A stretch of 64,000 nt of DNA from Billgrantia aerodenitrificans (GTDB lineage: Bacteria; Pseudomonadota; Gammaproteobacteria; Pseudomonadales; Halomonadaceae): positions 372,001 through 436,000 of the forward strand of contig NZ_JABFTV010000001.1 in NCBI RefSeq assembly GCF_021404405.1. Reading direction: 5' to 3'. Shown piece by piece: positions 1 to 8,626 of the stretch. Positions within the stretch are counted from its first letter, which is position 1; each line of letters begins with the position of its first letter. The notes under the pieces are model-generated. The model saw only the letters and a program-made list of their open reading frames with translations, was not told the DNA's origin and did no database searches. The position numbers were made by a program, and so were the translations under genes.

Positions 1-702
1 CGGTTGCTCGCTATAGTCACCGTAGAGCCGTACATGCGTGAAACCAGACTGTTGCAGCAACAGTGTCAGCTCTTGAAGGCCCCACCAACGCAGAGAGAAT
101 CGCTCCAGTTCGCTGAGTACCAAGCGCCCCTCGATCCAGTGCTCATAGCGCAGCAGAGCATGGGTTCGCTGCGCCAGATAATCCACCTCCGGGGGCGAGG
201 CGGTAAGCGTGAGTAGCTCGCTCTCGCCGACCGGCCAACTGCGCTGTCCACCCTTGTCCTCAATGAGCGAATCCGCGGCATCCAGATCCAGCAACAAGCG
301 GCCGCCGGGTTTCAGGTGCTCATGAAACCTCAGCAGGGTGACGTGAGCCTGCTCGAAGTCCAGCAGTTGGAAAGAGCCGGCGGGCACGATGATGGCTTCG
401 AAACGTTCGGGATAATGGAAGTCTTCAAAGCGCTGGTGGCTAAGTACCGCCGTCAGCTTTCGGCTGGCGCAATGCGCGCGGCAGCGAACCAGCATCTCTT
501 CTGAGGCATCGAACCCTACCATTCGCAAACCTCGCTCCAGTAGGGGAATGTAAATACGCCCATTGCCCACGGCGGGCTCCAGAATGGCGCCACTGCATCC
601 TTCCAACTGACGGCCATAGAACTCGATGTCGCCAAAGCTGTGGCCTATGGGCTTGTCCAGGTCATAGACCCAAGCCGCCAGCGAGCCGTAACGGTTGTCC
701 AT
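1..702 (-). CDS. Class I SAM-dependent methyltransferase, 3' end cut by window edge
   Basis: Predicted to move a methyl group from S-adenosylmethionine to an unidentified acceptor. At least 234 residues are visible; the C terminus runs off the left edge with no stop codon. The SAM-binding glycine motif ILEPAVGNGRI sits at residues 40-50, followed by an acidic GFDAS strand end and a later LKPGGRLLLDLD segment, which is the usual class I order. The ATG at 702 is used here; an in-frame GTG at 708 has a better placed AGGAA and could be the true start. The next gene to the right is on the same strand but about 120 bases away. The fold call is firm; the substrate is unknown. Confidence 0.85.
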   Translation of the reverse strand, partial: MDNRYGSLAAWVYDLDKPIGHSFGDIEFYGRQLEGCSGAILEPAVGNGRIYIPLLERGLRMVGFDASEEMLVRCRAHCASRKLTAVLSHQRFEDFHYPERFEAIIVPAGSFQLLDFEQAHVTLLRFHEHLKPGGRLLLDLDAADSLIEDKGGQRSWPVGESELLTLTASPPEVDYLAQRTHALLRYEHWIEGRLVLSELERFSLRWWGLQELTLLLQQSGFTHVRLYGDYSEQP

Positions 703-819
703 TTTCACGACTTGTTCCTGCAAGCACTGCGAGAGAGCCCGAGTATACGCTGCAACTCACGAAAAGCGCCTGGCGAGCTGAACTCACCGGACGTCCAAGG
801 GATTGCGGTCGTTAACGGC

Positions 820-2079
820 TCAGCGCTGGCGCAGCTTGGCCAGTTCGCTTTCGGCAACGTCGACCCGCACGCTGCCTTGCTTCACCAGCAGCTCGGCGAT
901 GATTGCCACTTCATCGCCCTGGGCACCTGCCATCAGGGCGATGTTCTTGGCATGCAGCGCCATATGGCCCTTCTGGATACCGGTGGTGGCCAGCGCTTTC
1001 ATGGCGGCGAAGTTCTGCGCCAGGCCCACTGCCACGATGATCCGCCCTAGGCGTTCGGCCTGGTTCACGCCGAGAATCTCCAGACAGTAGCGGGCGGTGG
1101 GATGCGCTCGCGTAGCGCCGCCGATCAGGCCGACTGGCATCGGCATTTCCAGCGTGCCGGTAAGGTTGCCTTCGCCGTCCATCTCCCAATGGCTCAGCGA
1201 GCGGTAGCGCCCCGTGCGTGCGGCGTAGGCGTGAGCACCGGCTTCCACGGCGCGGGTGTCGTTACCGGTGGCCAGCACCACGGCGCTCACCCCGTTCATG
1301 ATGCCCTTGTTGTGGGTGGCCGCCCGGTACGGATCCATATCGGCGAAGCGATAGGCCGAGAGCATGCCGTCGCGCACCTCCGCGCCGCCAATCTGGTCCA
1401 GCCGCCAGGTGGCTCGCGCTCGCATAAGCCGCCGATCCGCCAGGTTGGAGAGAATGCGCAGCCGGCTCTTGCCGCCGCTCCACTCCGCCAGCGAGGGTGC
1501 CACCGCCTCGGCCATGGAGTTCACCGCGTTGGCGCCCATGGCGTCGCGCACGTCCACCAGCAGGTGAACGATCAGCATGTCGTCGAGCACGCGCACCTCG
1601 AGATCGCGAAAGCCGCCGCCATGCTTGAGCAGCACGGGGTCGGTGGCATCACAGATCCGGCGGATTTCCTCGCGCGCCTCCAGCAGCTTGAGGCGCGCAA
1701 ACTCCGGGTTAGGCACCTCGACGAGCTGTACCTGGGCGATCATCACCGGTTCAGCGGCATCGGTGACGAAGCCGCCGGAGTCGCGACACTGGCGCGCCGC
1801 GTTGCACACCGCCGCCACTACCGAGGACTCCTCCGTGGCCATCGGCACCAGTTGCTCCTCGCCGTCGATGATCAGGTTGGTGGCGATACCCAGCGGAATG
1901 TTCAGGGTGCCGATCACGTTTTCGATCATCGAATCGGCGGTTTCCGGCTCGAGGTTGCCCATGTTGCCGAGATGAGCCACGCCCGCGTCGTCGAGGCCGG
2001 CGATCTCGGCCACCTTGGCAAGTCGCTCACTGGGCGAAAGCTGATAGAAGCCGGCGATTCGGGAAGTGCTATGAGCCAT
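820..2079 (-). CDS. mvaA: Class II hydroxymethylglutaryl-CoA reductase (degradative type)
   Basis: Interconverts mevalonate and HMG-CoA. Class II enzymes such as that of Pseudomonas mevalonii work in the oxidative, mevalonate-degrading direction. The protein has 419 residues, close to the 428 of P. mevalonii. Catalytic residues can be placed: Glu83 in ATEESS, Lys258 in THNKGI, Asp274 in TGNDTR and His372 in KGHMALHA. ENVIGTLNIP (53-62) and DAMGAN (179-184) are family hallmarks. Asp144 in CDATDP matches the position linked to NAD preference. The ATG at 2079 follows an AGGT ribosome site; a TTG at 2094 is possible. It lies 55 bases downstream of a TctA-type permease on the same strand, suggesting uptake plus oxidation. 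No HMG-CoA lyase gene is in the window. Confidence 0.93.
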   Translation of the reverse strand: MAHSTSRIAGFYQLSPSERLAKVAEIAGLDDAGVAHLGNMGNLEPETADSMIENVIGTLNIPLGIATNLIIDGEEQLVPMATEESSVVAAVCNAARQCRDSGGFVTDAAEPVMIAQVQLVEVPNPEFARLKLLEAREEIRRICDATDPVLLKHGGGFRDLEVRVLDDMLIVHLLVDVRDAMGANAVNSMAEAVAPSLAEWSGGKSRLRILSNLADRRLMRARATWRLDQIGGAEVRDGMLSAYRFADMDPYRAATHNKGIMNGVSAVVLATGNDTRAVEAGAHAYAARTGRYRSLSHWEMDGEGNLTGTLEMPMPVGLIGGATRAHPTARYCLEILGVNQAERLGRIIVAVGLAQNFAAMKALATTGIQKGHMALHAKNIALMAGAQGDEVAIIAELLVKQGSVRVDVAESELAKLRQR

Positions 2080-2134
2080 GTCGATACCTGTCAAAAGCGA
2101 TGAAAGAGACGATGTGAAGAAAAGGGCCCGAACC

Positions 2135-3487
2135 TCAGGCCAACAGCCCCATCAGCCACGGAGCGGCGTAAAGCGTCATGAACTGAACGCCGTAGTTCAC
2201 CCCCCAGCGGTTCAGCAGACCCGCCACCAAGGCCAGCACCATCACGCCGAGAATGCCCATCACCCCGGCATCCATGTACGCCAGCAGCATCACCAGGGCG
2301 AAGAACATGGCGAGGAAGGCCTCGTGGGGAATGTGCCGGAACACGAAGACGCAGATCTGGCGCGCGTAGCGCACCGCGATGGGGTAGGTGATCAGCAGCG
2401 CGACGGCGGCACCGAGAATGCTGGCGATGGCAATCTCCGAGAAGCTCATCAGGTGATGGGCGTTCTGCTCCAGCGTCAGCACCGGCGGGGCATTGAAGAA
2501 GGCGTTGCCCGGGCCGATGGCCATGGGACTCATGGGAATGCCCAGCGCCGCCAGGGGAATCAGGATACCGGCGATATAGGCGGCGTTGGTCACGGCGTCC
2601 ATGGAGGAGAGTGCACGGCTGGCCTTCTCCACGGTGCCCTTCACCCAGCTCGACATCACCTCGCCGAGGAAGATGGTGATGCCCACCGGGCTCATGAAGA
2701 AGGTGACCGAACCCAGCACCGAGCTGGCGGCGGCGGAAGTGGTTTCCTGCCGCGTCAGGATGCGGAAGGGGTTGGGTATCCGGTGCTCCTCCTCGGTCTT
2801 GTAGATCTGGATGGTCTTGGGCTCGGTCACCGTCATCGCCTGGCGCTCGCGGTTCACCAGCAGCTGCGCCAGGTTGAACATCATCGGACCGATGGTGATG
2901 CCGAGGAAGAATGAGATGAACACCACTCGCCCCTCGGGAATCACGCCCATGCCCCAATAGAAATGGCGCAGCGCCTGGATCAGTGCCGCCAGCACCACGA
3001 TGCTGACCAGGCTGATGACCTTCTCGCGGCTCATCAGTGCCAGGAACACCGCGCCGAAGAAGAAGATCTGGCTGGCATACTGGCCCAGCACGTCGGCCAG
3101 CGGCGTCAGCAGGAAGGCGAGGAACAGGCTGATCGGCACCGCGACCAGTGTCCCGATCACCGAGCCGGAGGCCATCTTGCGGATCGCCAGGGTAGCCTGA
3201 CCTTCGCGCTTCAGCGTCATGGCGTGCTCTACCATGGGCGCCGACATCACGCCGCCGGGAATGCCCGCCACCGACACCGGAATCGAATCGGTCAGCTTCT
3301 TGGCCACGATGGCCGCCATGAAGAAGGAGAGCACCACCGGTAGCGGAATGCCGGCCACCACCAGCGCCAGCGTGACGGGCGCCAGCACGGCGGTTTCATC
3401 GGTACCGGGCGCTACGCCGATGGCGGTATAGACCACCACCGCGATGAGCGCGGCGATCAGCATCTGCAACAGCATCATCGGGTCCAT
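2135..3487 (-). CDS. TctA-type tripartite tricarboxylate transporter permease
   Basis: Large membrane subunit of a TTT-family carboxylate importer, 450 residues and almost entirely hydrophobic helices. Family signatures are visible: GVAPGTDETAVLAP near residue 25, and SVAGIPGG followed by a MVEHAMTLKREGQA segment, the counterpart of the GIPG...LAKKGQA loop of TctA. The ATG at 3487 starts 2 bases after the stop of the small membrane gene upstream, so the two are translationally linked. Upstream in-frame sequence to 3787 reads through that gene in another frame and is not coding. The HMG-CoA reductase gene follows, so mevalonate or a related hydroxyacid is a reasonable but unproven substrate. 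No TctC receptor gene is adjacent. Confidence 0.88.
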   Translation of the reverse strand: MDPMMLLQMLIAALIAVVVYTAIGVAPGTDETAVLAPVTLALVVAGIPLPVVLSFFMAAIVAKKLTDSIPVSVAGIPGGVMSAPMVEHAMTLKREGQATLAIRKMASGSVIGTLVAVPISLFLAFLLTPLADVLGQYASQIFFFGAVFLALMSREKVISLVSIVVLAALIQALRHFYWGMGVIPEGRVVFISFFLGITIGPMMFNLAQLLVNRERQAMTVTEPKTIQIYKTEEEHRIPNPFRILTRQETTSAAASSVLGSVTFFMSPVGITIFLGEVMSSWVKGTVEKASRALSSMDAVTNAAYIAGILIPLAALGIPMSPMAIGPGNAFFNAPPVLTLEQNAHHLMSFSEIAIASILGAAVALLITYPIAVRYARQICVFVFRHIPHEAFLAMFFALVMLLAYMDAGVMGILGVMVLALVAGLLNRWGVNYGVQFMTLYAAPWLMGLLA

Positions 3488-3489
3488 GC

Positions 3490-3723
3490 TCACGCCTCCC
3501 CTTCGATGTCGAGGCGGCGCTTGGGTCGGAACAGCAGCGCGCTGATGAAGAAACCGACGATGGCACCGGCAATGCCCAGCACCAACGGCCCGGGGGCCGG
3601 CCAGGGCGCGAGCAGAAAGCCACCCAGGCTGAGCAGCGTAGCGATGGAAAGCGAGATGAGCAGATCCCTGCCCGAAACCGTATCGTCCCAGACATTCAGG
3701 AAAGCCCTGTCTTTGGCTGGCAT
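3490..3723 (-). CDS. Small two-helix membrane protein in the TctB position
   Basis: A 77-residue protein with two hydrophobic segments (about residues 24-44 and 46-66) ending in a basic FRPKRRLD tail. Its position directly before a TctA-like gene is that of TctB, the small subunit of tripartite tricarboxylate transporters, but it is about half the length of usual TctB proteins (near 150 residues, four or five helices). GGAG precedes the ATG by 8 bases. It is first in the leftward operon and faces the MocR regulator across a 158-base divergent promoter. It could be a reduced TctB or an unrelated accessory subunit. Confidence 0.75.
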   Translation of the reverse strand: MPAKDRAFLNVWDDTVSGRDLLISLSIATLLSLGGFLLAPWPAPGPLVLGIAGAIVGFFISALLFRPKRRLDIEGEA

Positions 3724-3805
3724 GCGAAACTCCAGATGAGTCGTTATTGGTGTTATGAGCCGTTGCCGGCTGTGCCAGCTTCAGCAATATGAGGAGACAG
3801 AATAA

Positions 3806-3860
3806 GGTACAGTAGTGGAAATTGTTCCAAGTACTGTGCCCTCAGTATGAGGGGTACAGT
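3806..3860. promoter_or_regulatory. Triple GGTACAGT operator for the MocR regulator
   Basis: GGTACAGT occurs at 3806-3813 and again at 3853-3860. Its inverted form with one mismatch, ACTGTGCC, is at 3833-3840. A mixture of direct and inverted half-sites is typical of MocR/PdxR-type regulators. The block sits between the transporter operon and the MocR start codon. Confidence 0.6.
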
Positions 3861-3881
3861 TTTGCTGCGTATGAGGTAGGC

Positions 3882-5264
3882 ATGACCAAATCCGGCCAGG
3901 TCGCCGAAACCCTGCTCAAGGCCATGGACGAAGGGCGGCTGGCGCCGGGCGCCAAGGTTGCCTCCATTCGTGAGGCGGCGCGGCAGTTCGGCGTGGCCAA
4001 GAACACCATCATCGACGCCTACGACCAGCTCGTTGCCATGGGGCGCCTGCAAGCCCGCCACGGCTCTGGCTTCTTCGTCTCCCAGGCACGCCCCCTGGCC
4101 ACTGGGGAGGAGCGCGAGAGCCTGAGTGAAGCCATCGACAGCGTCTCGCTGCTGCGCGAGCAACTGGTGGGAAGCTTTGCCGTGCGCGCCGGCGATGGTC
4201 GCGCCCCGGCAGCATGGATGGGTGGCCTCGATCTCACCCGGGCGCTCAAGCGGCGCGGACCGGAGCAGGACGAAACGCACTTCGAATATGGCATGCCGCA
4301 AGGCTTCGAGCCGCTACGCGATGCCATCGCCCGGGTGCTGGCGGGTCGCTCCATTCATGCCGCTCCAGAGCAGGTGCTACTCACCTTCGGCGCCAATCAC
4401 GCCTTCGATCTGATCATCCGCCACTTCGTCGACGCCGGCGACAGCGTGATGGTGGAAACGCCGGGCTACTACCCGCTTTTCGGCAAGCTACGCCTGGCGC
4501 GGGCCAAGCTGGTGGGAGTGTCGCGCACCTCGGAAGGGCTGGACCTGGAGGAGTTCGAGCGCAAGGTGCGTCAGTACCGGCCGCGGCTGTTCTTCCTGCA
4601 ACCCAACGCCCACAACCCCACCGGCACCAGCATGTCGCTGAGCAACATGCACCAGCTGCTGAAGATCGCCGAGCAGTACGGCGTGGTGCTGGTGGAAGAC
4701 GACGTGTTCGCCGACCTGCTTCCCCAGGGGAGCGCGCACCTGGGCGCGCTGGATGGGCTGGAGAACGTCATCTACGTGGGCACCTTCTCCAAGACGCTCT
4801 CCACCGGGTTGCGCTCGGGTTACATCGCCGGCAGCCGCGCGCTGATCCGCTCCCTCACCGACATCAAGATGCTCACCGTGGTCAACTCCTCGACCTTCAT
4901 CGAGTCGGTGATCCACGAGCTGATCGTGAGGGGTCGTTACCGTCGCCATCTGGTGCAGCTTCGCGAGCGGGTAGCCAAGGCCAGCGCCAGCGCTCGCCGC
5001 GCCCTGCGTGAGGTGGGCATCGACGATGTCAGCGGGCCCGGCGGTGGCTACTACCTCTGGGCACGGCTGCCTGCCGGCATCAACACCTTGGAACTGGCCA
5101 AGCGCGCCACGGAGGAGGGCATCTTCATCGCCCCCGGCGCCATCTTCTCGCTGCGCCCGGATGGTATAGACGGTACCGCCATGCGCATCAACGTCGCCTA
5201 CGCCAACGACTACCGCTTCCTGGAGTTTTTGCGCGCTCAGTGCGGTGGAGCCTCGCGGCGTTGA
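3882..5264 (+). CDS. MocR/PdxR-type GntR regulator with aminotransferase domain
   Basis: Transcription regulator of 460 residues. The N-terminal GntR winged helix (about residues 5-70, with SIREAARQFGVAKNTIIDAY) is joined to a class I aminotransferase-like domain. The PLP-binding region is intact: NAHNPTGTSMS, then DDVFADLL, then the lysine in GTFSKTLSTGLRSGY. The ATG at 3882 is preceded by GAGGTAGG; a TTG at 3822 would extend the protein without added homology. It is divergent from the TctB-like/TctA/HMG-CoA reductase genes and most likely controls them. MocR proteins respond to PLP or amino compounds, an odd match for a mevalonate operon, so the effector is open. Confidence 0.92.
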   Translation: MTKSGQVAETLLKAMDEGRLAPGAKVASIREAARQFGVAKNTIIDAYDQLVAMGRLQARHGSGFFVSQARPLATGEERESLSEAIDSVSLLREQLVGSFAVRAGDGRAPAAWMGGLDLTRALKRRGPEQDETHFEYGMPQGFEPLRDAIARVLAGRSIHAAPEQVLLTFGANHAFDLIIRHFVDAGDSVMVETPGYYPLFGKLRLARAKLVGVSRTSEGLDLEEFERKVRQYRPRLFFLQPNAHNPTGTSMSLSNMHQLLKIAEQYGVVLVEDDVFADLLPQGSAHLGALDGLENVIYVGTFSKTLSTGLRSGYIAGSRALIRSLTDIKMLTVVNSSTFIESVIHELIVRGRYRRHLVQLRERVAKASASARRALREVGIDDVSGPGGGYYLWARLPAGINTLELAKRATEEGIFIAPGAIFSLRPDGIDGTAMRINVAYANDYRFLEFLRAQCGGASRR

Positions 5265-5272
5265 GGTCAGCC

Positions 5273-5941
5273 TTAGCCCTCCCGCTGCAGCTTCTCACGC
5301 CGTGCCACTTCGGCCTCCGTGGGTGGATCCATGGCGAAGTCACCGGTCTGTACTGCGCCTTCGCGCTCATAATGGGCAATCACCAAGCCGTTGGGTGACA
5401 CCCGCTGGGCGGCGAGCTTGAATGCCGCCGGGGCTGTGCCATCGTCGAACAGCTTCTTGCCTTTCCCCAGCACCACGGGGCAGATGAACAACTTGAGTTC
5501 ATCGACGAGATCGTTGGCAAGCAGGGTGTGTACCAATTCGGTGCTGCCCTGGGTGATCAGCGCCGGTCCGTCCTCCTGCCTCAGTCTGGCAACATCGGTG
5601 GCTGCATCGCGCAGCGCCACCGAGTCTTTCCAGGTCAGCTCCAGGCCTTTTCGGGTCGCCACGTACTTGGTAATCGAGTTGAAGGTCTTGGCAATAGAGT
5701 CGTCCGGTCCTTCCTCGGCATAGGGCCAGTGGGCGGCGAAGATGTCGTAGGTCTTGCGCCCGAGCAGCAGATCGAAGGGCTGACCGAACAGCTTGTCGAT
5801 CTCCTCGCCGAATACTTCATCCACCAGTGGTGCCACCCAGCCGCCGTAGCGGAAACCGCCGGTCGGATCTTCCTGTGGCCCACCGGGAGCCTGCATGACA
5901 CCGTCCAGGGAAACCATCGCGCCAACGATCACTTTACGCAT
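5273..5941 (-). CDS. Dihydrofolate reductase family protein (RibD C-terminal domain)
   Basis: A 222-residue NADPH-dependent reductase-fold protein. The N terminus MRKVIVGAMVSLDGVMQ and the central LLGRKTYDIFAAHWP are hallmarks of the RibD-C/DHFR-like family; VVLGKGKKLFDDG and VIAHYEREG close the domain. Family members reduce pterin- or flavin-precursor-like substrates, but most stand-alone copies have no assigned substrate. The gene ends only 8 bases from the MocR gene on the opposite strand, so the two converge. Confidence 0.9.
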   Translation of the reverse strand: MRKVIVGAMVSLDGVMQAPGGPQEDPTGGFRYGGWVAPLVDEVFGEEIDKLFGQPFDLLLGRKTYDIFAAHWPYAEEGPDDSIAKTFNSITKYVATRKGLELTWKDSVALRDAATDVARLRQEDGPALITQGSTELVHTLLANDLVDELKLFICPVVLGKGKKLFDDGTAPAAFKLAAQRVSPNGLVIAHYEREGAVQTGDFAMDPPTEAEVARREKLQREG

Positions 5942-6053
5942 GTGCTGATTCCTCGTGGTTTGTTTGTTCAGCCAGTATTCGAACGAGCTGCTCGGGAATC
6001 GACAGACTGGCGATGAACGGCGGCGACGGGTGGCTGGGTGTCAGGTACAGGGC

Positions 6054-6566
6054 TCAGCTCGTTGCGGGCTTGCGAGCGACCGACAGAGCAGGGGGATGTG
6101 CCAGCGTTTGGTAGACAACGCAGTACCGCTCCGTCAAACGCAAGAGAGTATCGAGCTGCTCTTCCGTGGCATCGGTGTCGAGGGTGATTTGCAGCCGAAT
6201 AGCCTGGAAGCCGACGGGAACTTCCTTTGACACCCCGAGGGTTCCGCGAAAATCGAGATCGCCTTCCGCCTGGAGCGAGGCATCCCGTAATTCGATGCCG
6301 AGTGACGTGGCGACGGCGTTAAGCGTTACCCCAGCGCAGGCCACCAAAGCTTCCAGCAGCATGTCACCGGAGCACGCGCTCTGACCGCTCCCGCCCGTGG
6401 CGGGATGCAGCCCGGCCTCGACGAGCGCTTTGCCGGTCTCGATTCGGCAGCTGACACCTTCACCAAGACGCCCTTGCGCACGCAGAGTGATCAGAGCGGC
6501 ATCCGGTGCCTCGCGATAACGCTCTTTCAGAGGCGTCTGGACGGAGCGCAACTCTTCAGCCTTCAT
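6054..6566 (-). CDS. OsmC-family thiol peroxidase-like protein
   Basis: A 170-residue OsmC/Ohr-superfamily protein, a class that reduces organic hydroperoxides through a reactive cysteine pair. The two family cysteines are present in SACSGDMLLEALVACAGVTL (about residues 89-108). The later TERYCVVYQTL carries the usual C-terminal cysteine and helix. The ATG at 6566 follows GAGAGGGTC; in-frame codons further upstream lack a ribosome site. It lies between a RibD-C reductase and a dienelactone hydrolase, each apparently separately transcribed. No OhrR-type regulator is adjacent. Confidence 0.88.
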   Translation of the reverse strand: MKAEELRSVQTPLKERYREAPDAALITLRAQGRLGEGVSCRIETGKALVEAGLHPATGGSGQSACSGDMLLEALVACAGVTLNAVATSLGIELRDASLQAEGDLDFRGTLGVSKEVPVGFQAIRLQITLDTDATEEQLDTLLRLTERYCVVYQTLAHPPALSVARKPATS

Positions 6567-6736
6567 GACCCTCTCCCTATGCTTGTTATGGCGGCATGCT
6601 TGTTGTGGCGGCACGGCAGCCGTGTATCCAACACCTCAATCAAAATAGGCTAAGGTACTCAAGCTGGCCAAAATCGGTTCCTTTGCCACATTCGCCCTGA
6701 CGTCATCCATTCGCCATCGACAACCGGAGCTCGCTC

Positions 6737-7477
6737 ATGTCTCGCGCCATCGAAATCCCCGCTGCCGACGGCACCATCGATGCTTATGTGTTCACGCCCG
6801 AGCGTACCGAAGGCCCGCTGCCGGCCGTGGTACTGTTCACCGATATCGGCGGTCTGCGCCCCTGCTATCACGAGAAGGCCCAGCAGGTGGCGGACCACGG
6901 CTACGCCGTATTGATGCCCAACGTCTACTACCGCAGTGCGCGTGGCACCGTCGTGCCGGAGGGCAAGTCCTTCCGCGACCCGGACGTGCGCCCGACGCTG
7001 TTCGGCTATGCCGGCCAGCTCACACCAGAAGCGCAGTCCCGCGACTTCGCCGCGCTTCTGAAATGCCTTGATGACGAGCCCGAGTTCGCGGACGGCAAGA
7101 TAGGCGTGGTGGGCTACTGCATGACCGGCGCCTTCGCGTTGCGCATGGCAGCCGAACACCCTGACCGCGTTGCTGCCGCAGCCGGCTTCCACTCGGCCAA
7201 CCTGGCCACGGCCGGCGACCCGAACAATCTCGTGCACGTGGTCGGCAACATCGAAGGGCGCGTCTATCTCGGTCATGCCGACAAGGACGAACTGCTACCC
7301 CCCGACCAGATCGCCCGCCTGGATGAAGCCCTGGCCAAGGCCGGGGTGCACTTCACCACCGAACTCTACAAAGGCGCCGCCCACGGCTTCACCGCCAAGG
7401 ACGCCCCGAGCTACGACGCAGCCGCCGATGCCTTGCATCACAAGCGGTTGGCGATGTTGTTGGGAGAGGTGCTGTAG
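6737..7477 (+). CDS. Dienelactone hydrolase family protein
   Basis: Alpha/beta hydrolase of 246 residues. Dienelactone hydrolases open lactone rings in chlorocatechol breakdown, and many homologs act on other esters. The nucleophile elbow GYCMTG carries the cysteine used instead of serine in this family. The acid is probably the aspartate in GHADKDELL, and the histidine is in GAAHGFT. The start is the ATG at 6737 preceded by GGAGCTCGCTC. No other ring-cleavage genes are adjacent, so the natural substrate is unknown. Confidence 0.9.
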   Translation: MSRAIEIPAADGTIDAYVFTPERTEGPLPAVVLFTDIGGLRPCYHEKAQQVADHGYAVLMPNVYYRSARGTVVPEGKSFRDPDVRPTLFGYAGQLTPEAQSRDFAALLKCLDDEPEFADGKIGVVGYCMTGAFALRMAAEHPDRVAAAAGFHSANLATAGDPNNLVHVVGNIEGRVYLGHADKDELLPPDQIARLDEALAKAGVHFTTELYKGAAHGFTAKDAPSYDAAADALHHKRLAMLLGEVL

Positions 7478-7669
7478 CGGGGGCGGTTTGTTTTTGGGCG
7501 GCCCCATTGTGGGGCCGCGGTGGGGGAGAACTATATTTGGTGGAGGTAGTTGGACGTGGCTGGTTGCCCGGCTGGTGTCTTCTTATCGGCCAGTGGTGGA
7601 TATTCAGAGAGACTTGTATTCAACAGGCAGTCATCAGCATTAAATTTGCTCGTCCAACTTGTTAACAGT
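7478..7669. other. Intergenic stretch with GC hairpin at edge of AT-rich island
   Basis: No gene is seen. GCGGCCCC/GGGGCCGC with a 5-base loop forms a hairpin at 7498-7518, just after the dienelactone hydrolase stop, but it lacks a clear T-run. Base composition drops sharply to the right, marking the start of the AT-rich island. Confidence 0.4.
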
Positions 7670-8149
7670 TCAGTCATCACTCTCATGATCATACGAGATT
7701 ATCCATAGCGTAGATTTCTTTGGCTGAATACGCTCAAGTATATTTGGTAGTTCTAGGAAAAATCGGTTGATAATTTCTTCGGCTCCAGGTGATTCAAACA
7801 AATCTTCATCACCAAAAAATATTTCAACGTCATTGAGCTTGATGGTTATGGCGCAGCAAGGATGTTTTTTTGATCTCAGCAAGGCTGCCAGTTTCTCTTT
7901 GCTCCAAGAATACATGTCGCCCGCCAGATGCCTAGCAAACTCCCCAGCAAATACAGAAAAGAATCCAACAACGGCAATGTAAATGGTTAAACTGTCTGGC
8001 CCATTAGCACTTGGGTACCAAGTCAATCCGACAGTGGTGTTTCTATCCGTAATGAATTCGGGTAGTATCTTGTCAACATCGCTCCCCTTATATCCTGTGG
8101 AATTAAGTCGTATTTCGATTGAGTGCTGCAGGGAAATATTATAATTCAT
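7670..8149 (-). CDS. Unknown protein with one membrane segment, AT-rich island
   Basis: I do not recognise this protein. From the ATG at 8149 it has 159 residues; a TTG at 8227, with GGGA upstream, would give 185. One strongly hydrophobic stretch (SLTIYIAVVGFFSVFAGEF, about residues 54-72) divides a polar N-terminal part from an acidic C-terminal part ending YDHESDD. The body has many Asn, Lys, Ile and AT-rich codons, unlike the genes on either side, which points to horizontal transfer. It lies downstream of another unfamiliar gene on the same strand, separated by nearly 480 bases. It could be an effector or immunity-type protein, but nothing in the sequence proves it. Confidence 0.55.
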   Translation of the reverse strand: MNYNISLQHSIEIRLNSTGYKGSDVDKILPEFITDRNTTVGLTWYPSANGPDSLTIYIAVVGFFSVFAGEFARHLAGDMYSWSKEKLAALLRSKKHPCCAITIKLNDVEIFFGDEDLFESPGAEEIINRFFLELPNILERIQPKKSTLWIISYDHESDD

Positions 8150-8626
8150 CTTGGGTTGGCGCCTTGTTGTAGAAAATAAGGAAATTTTAAAGCCGGTATA
8201 TGCGCTGAAATTGTACCGCGTTTTCAATTTTTTCCCGTCTATATTGCCTCTCTTCAGTACTTGGGTTGGTTCCTAATGTATTGGCGGTAATAGCGCCCGG
8301 TAGAGCCAGAGTTGCTCGCTTCATAGCCGATTTTTTCTCAATGCTTTGGAACTTACAGTAACCCGCTCAGTTATGGTACACTCCCGTGAACCTTAAACTT
8401 CTTGAGTGTTCAACACTGATGAGCAAGCATGCAGCATTTTTCCGGAATAGTCGCTTTGAGTAGACAGGTGACGTGCACCTATATATGTATAATATCCTCA
8501 TTCGGCCATGAGTAGTATGGCATCAAAAATCAGCGACAACATCTATCTTAAGTCACGCCCGCAGTAGCAGAAGACTATGATCGATAAAAATGTAGTGGCA
8601 TTGTGGGAATTTAGTCACTGCAAATT
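8150..8626. other. AT-rich intergenic region inside the island
   Basis: About 480 bases without a convincing open frame. CTTGGGTTGG occurs twice, near 8150 and 8260, and a short inverted repeat AGTGTTCAACACT lies near 8405. It could hold promoters for the leftward unknown gene or be the remnant of a lost gene. I see no tRNA or clear terminator. Confidence 0.4.

Noticed and set aside
1102..2103. Long open frame on the plus strand opposite the HMG-CoA reductase
   Set aside because: It is antisense to a well-supported gene; its translation is rich in His, Arg and Gly with no family pattern, as expected of a GC-rich shadow frame.
2078..2914. Plus-strand frame with strong His/Gln/Gly bias
   Set aside because: Antisense to the TctA-type permease; low-complexity composition and no ribosome site.
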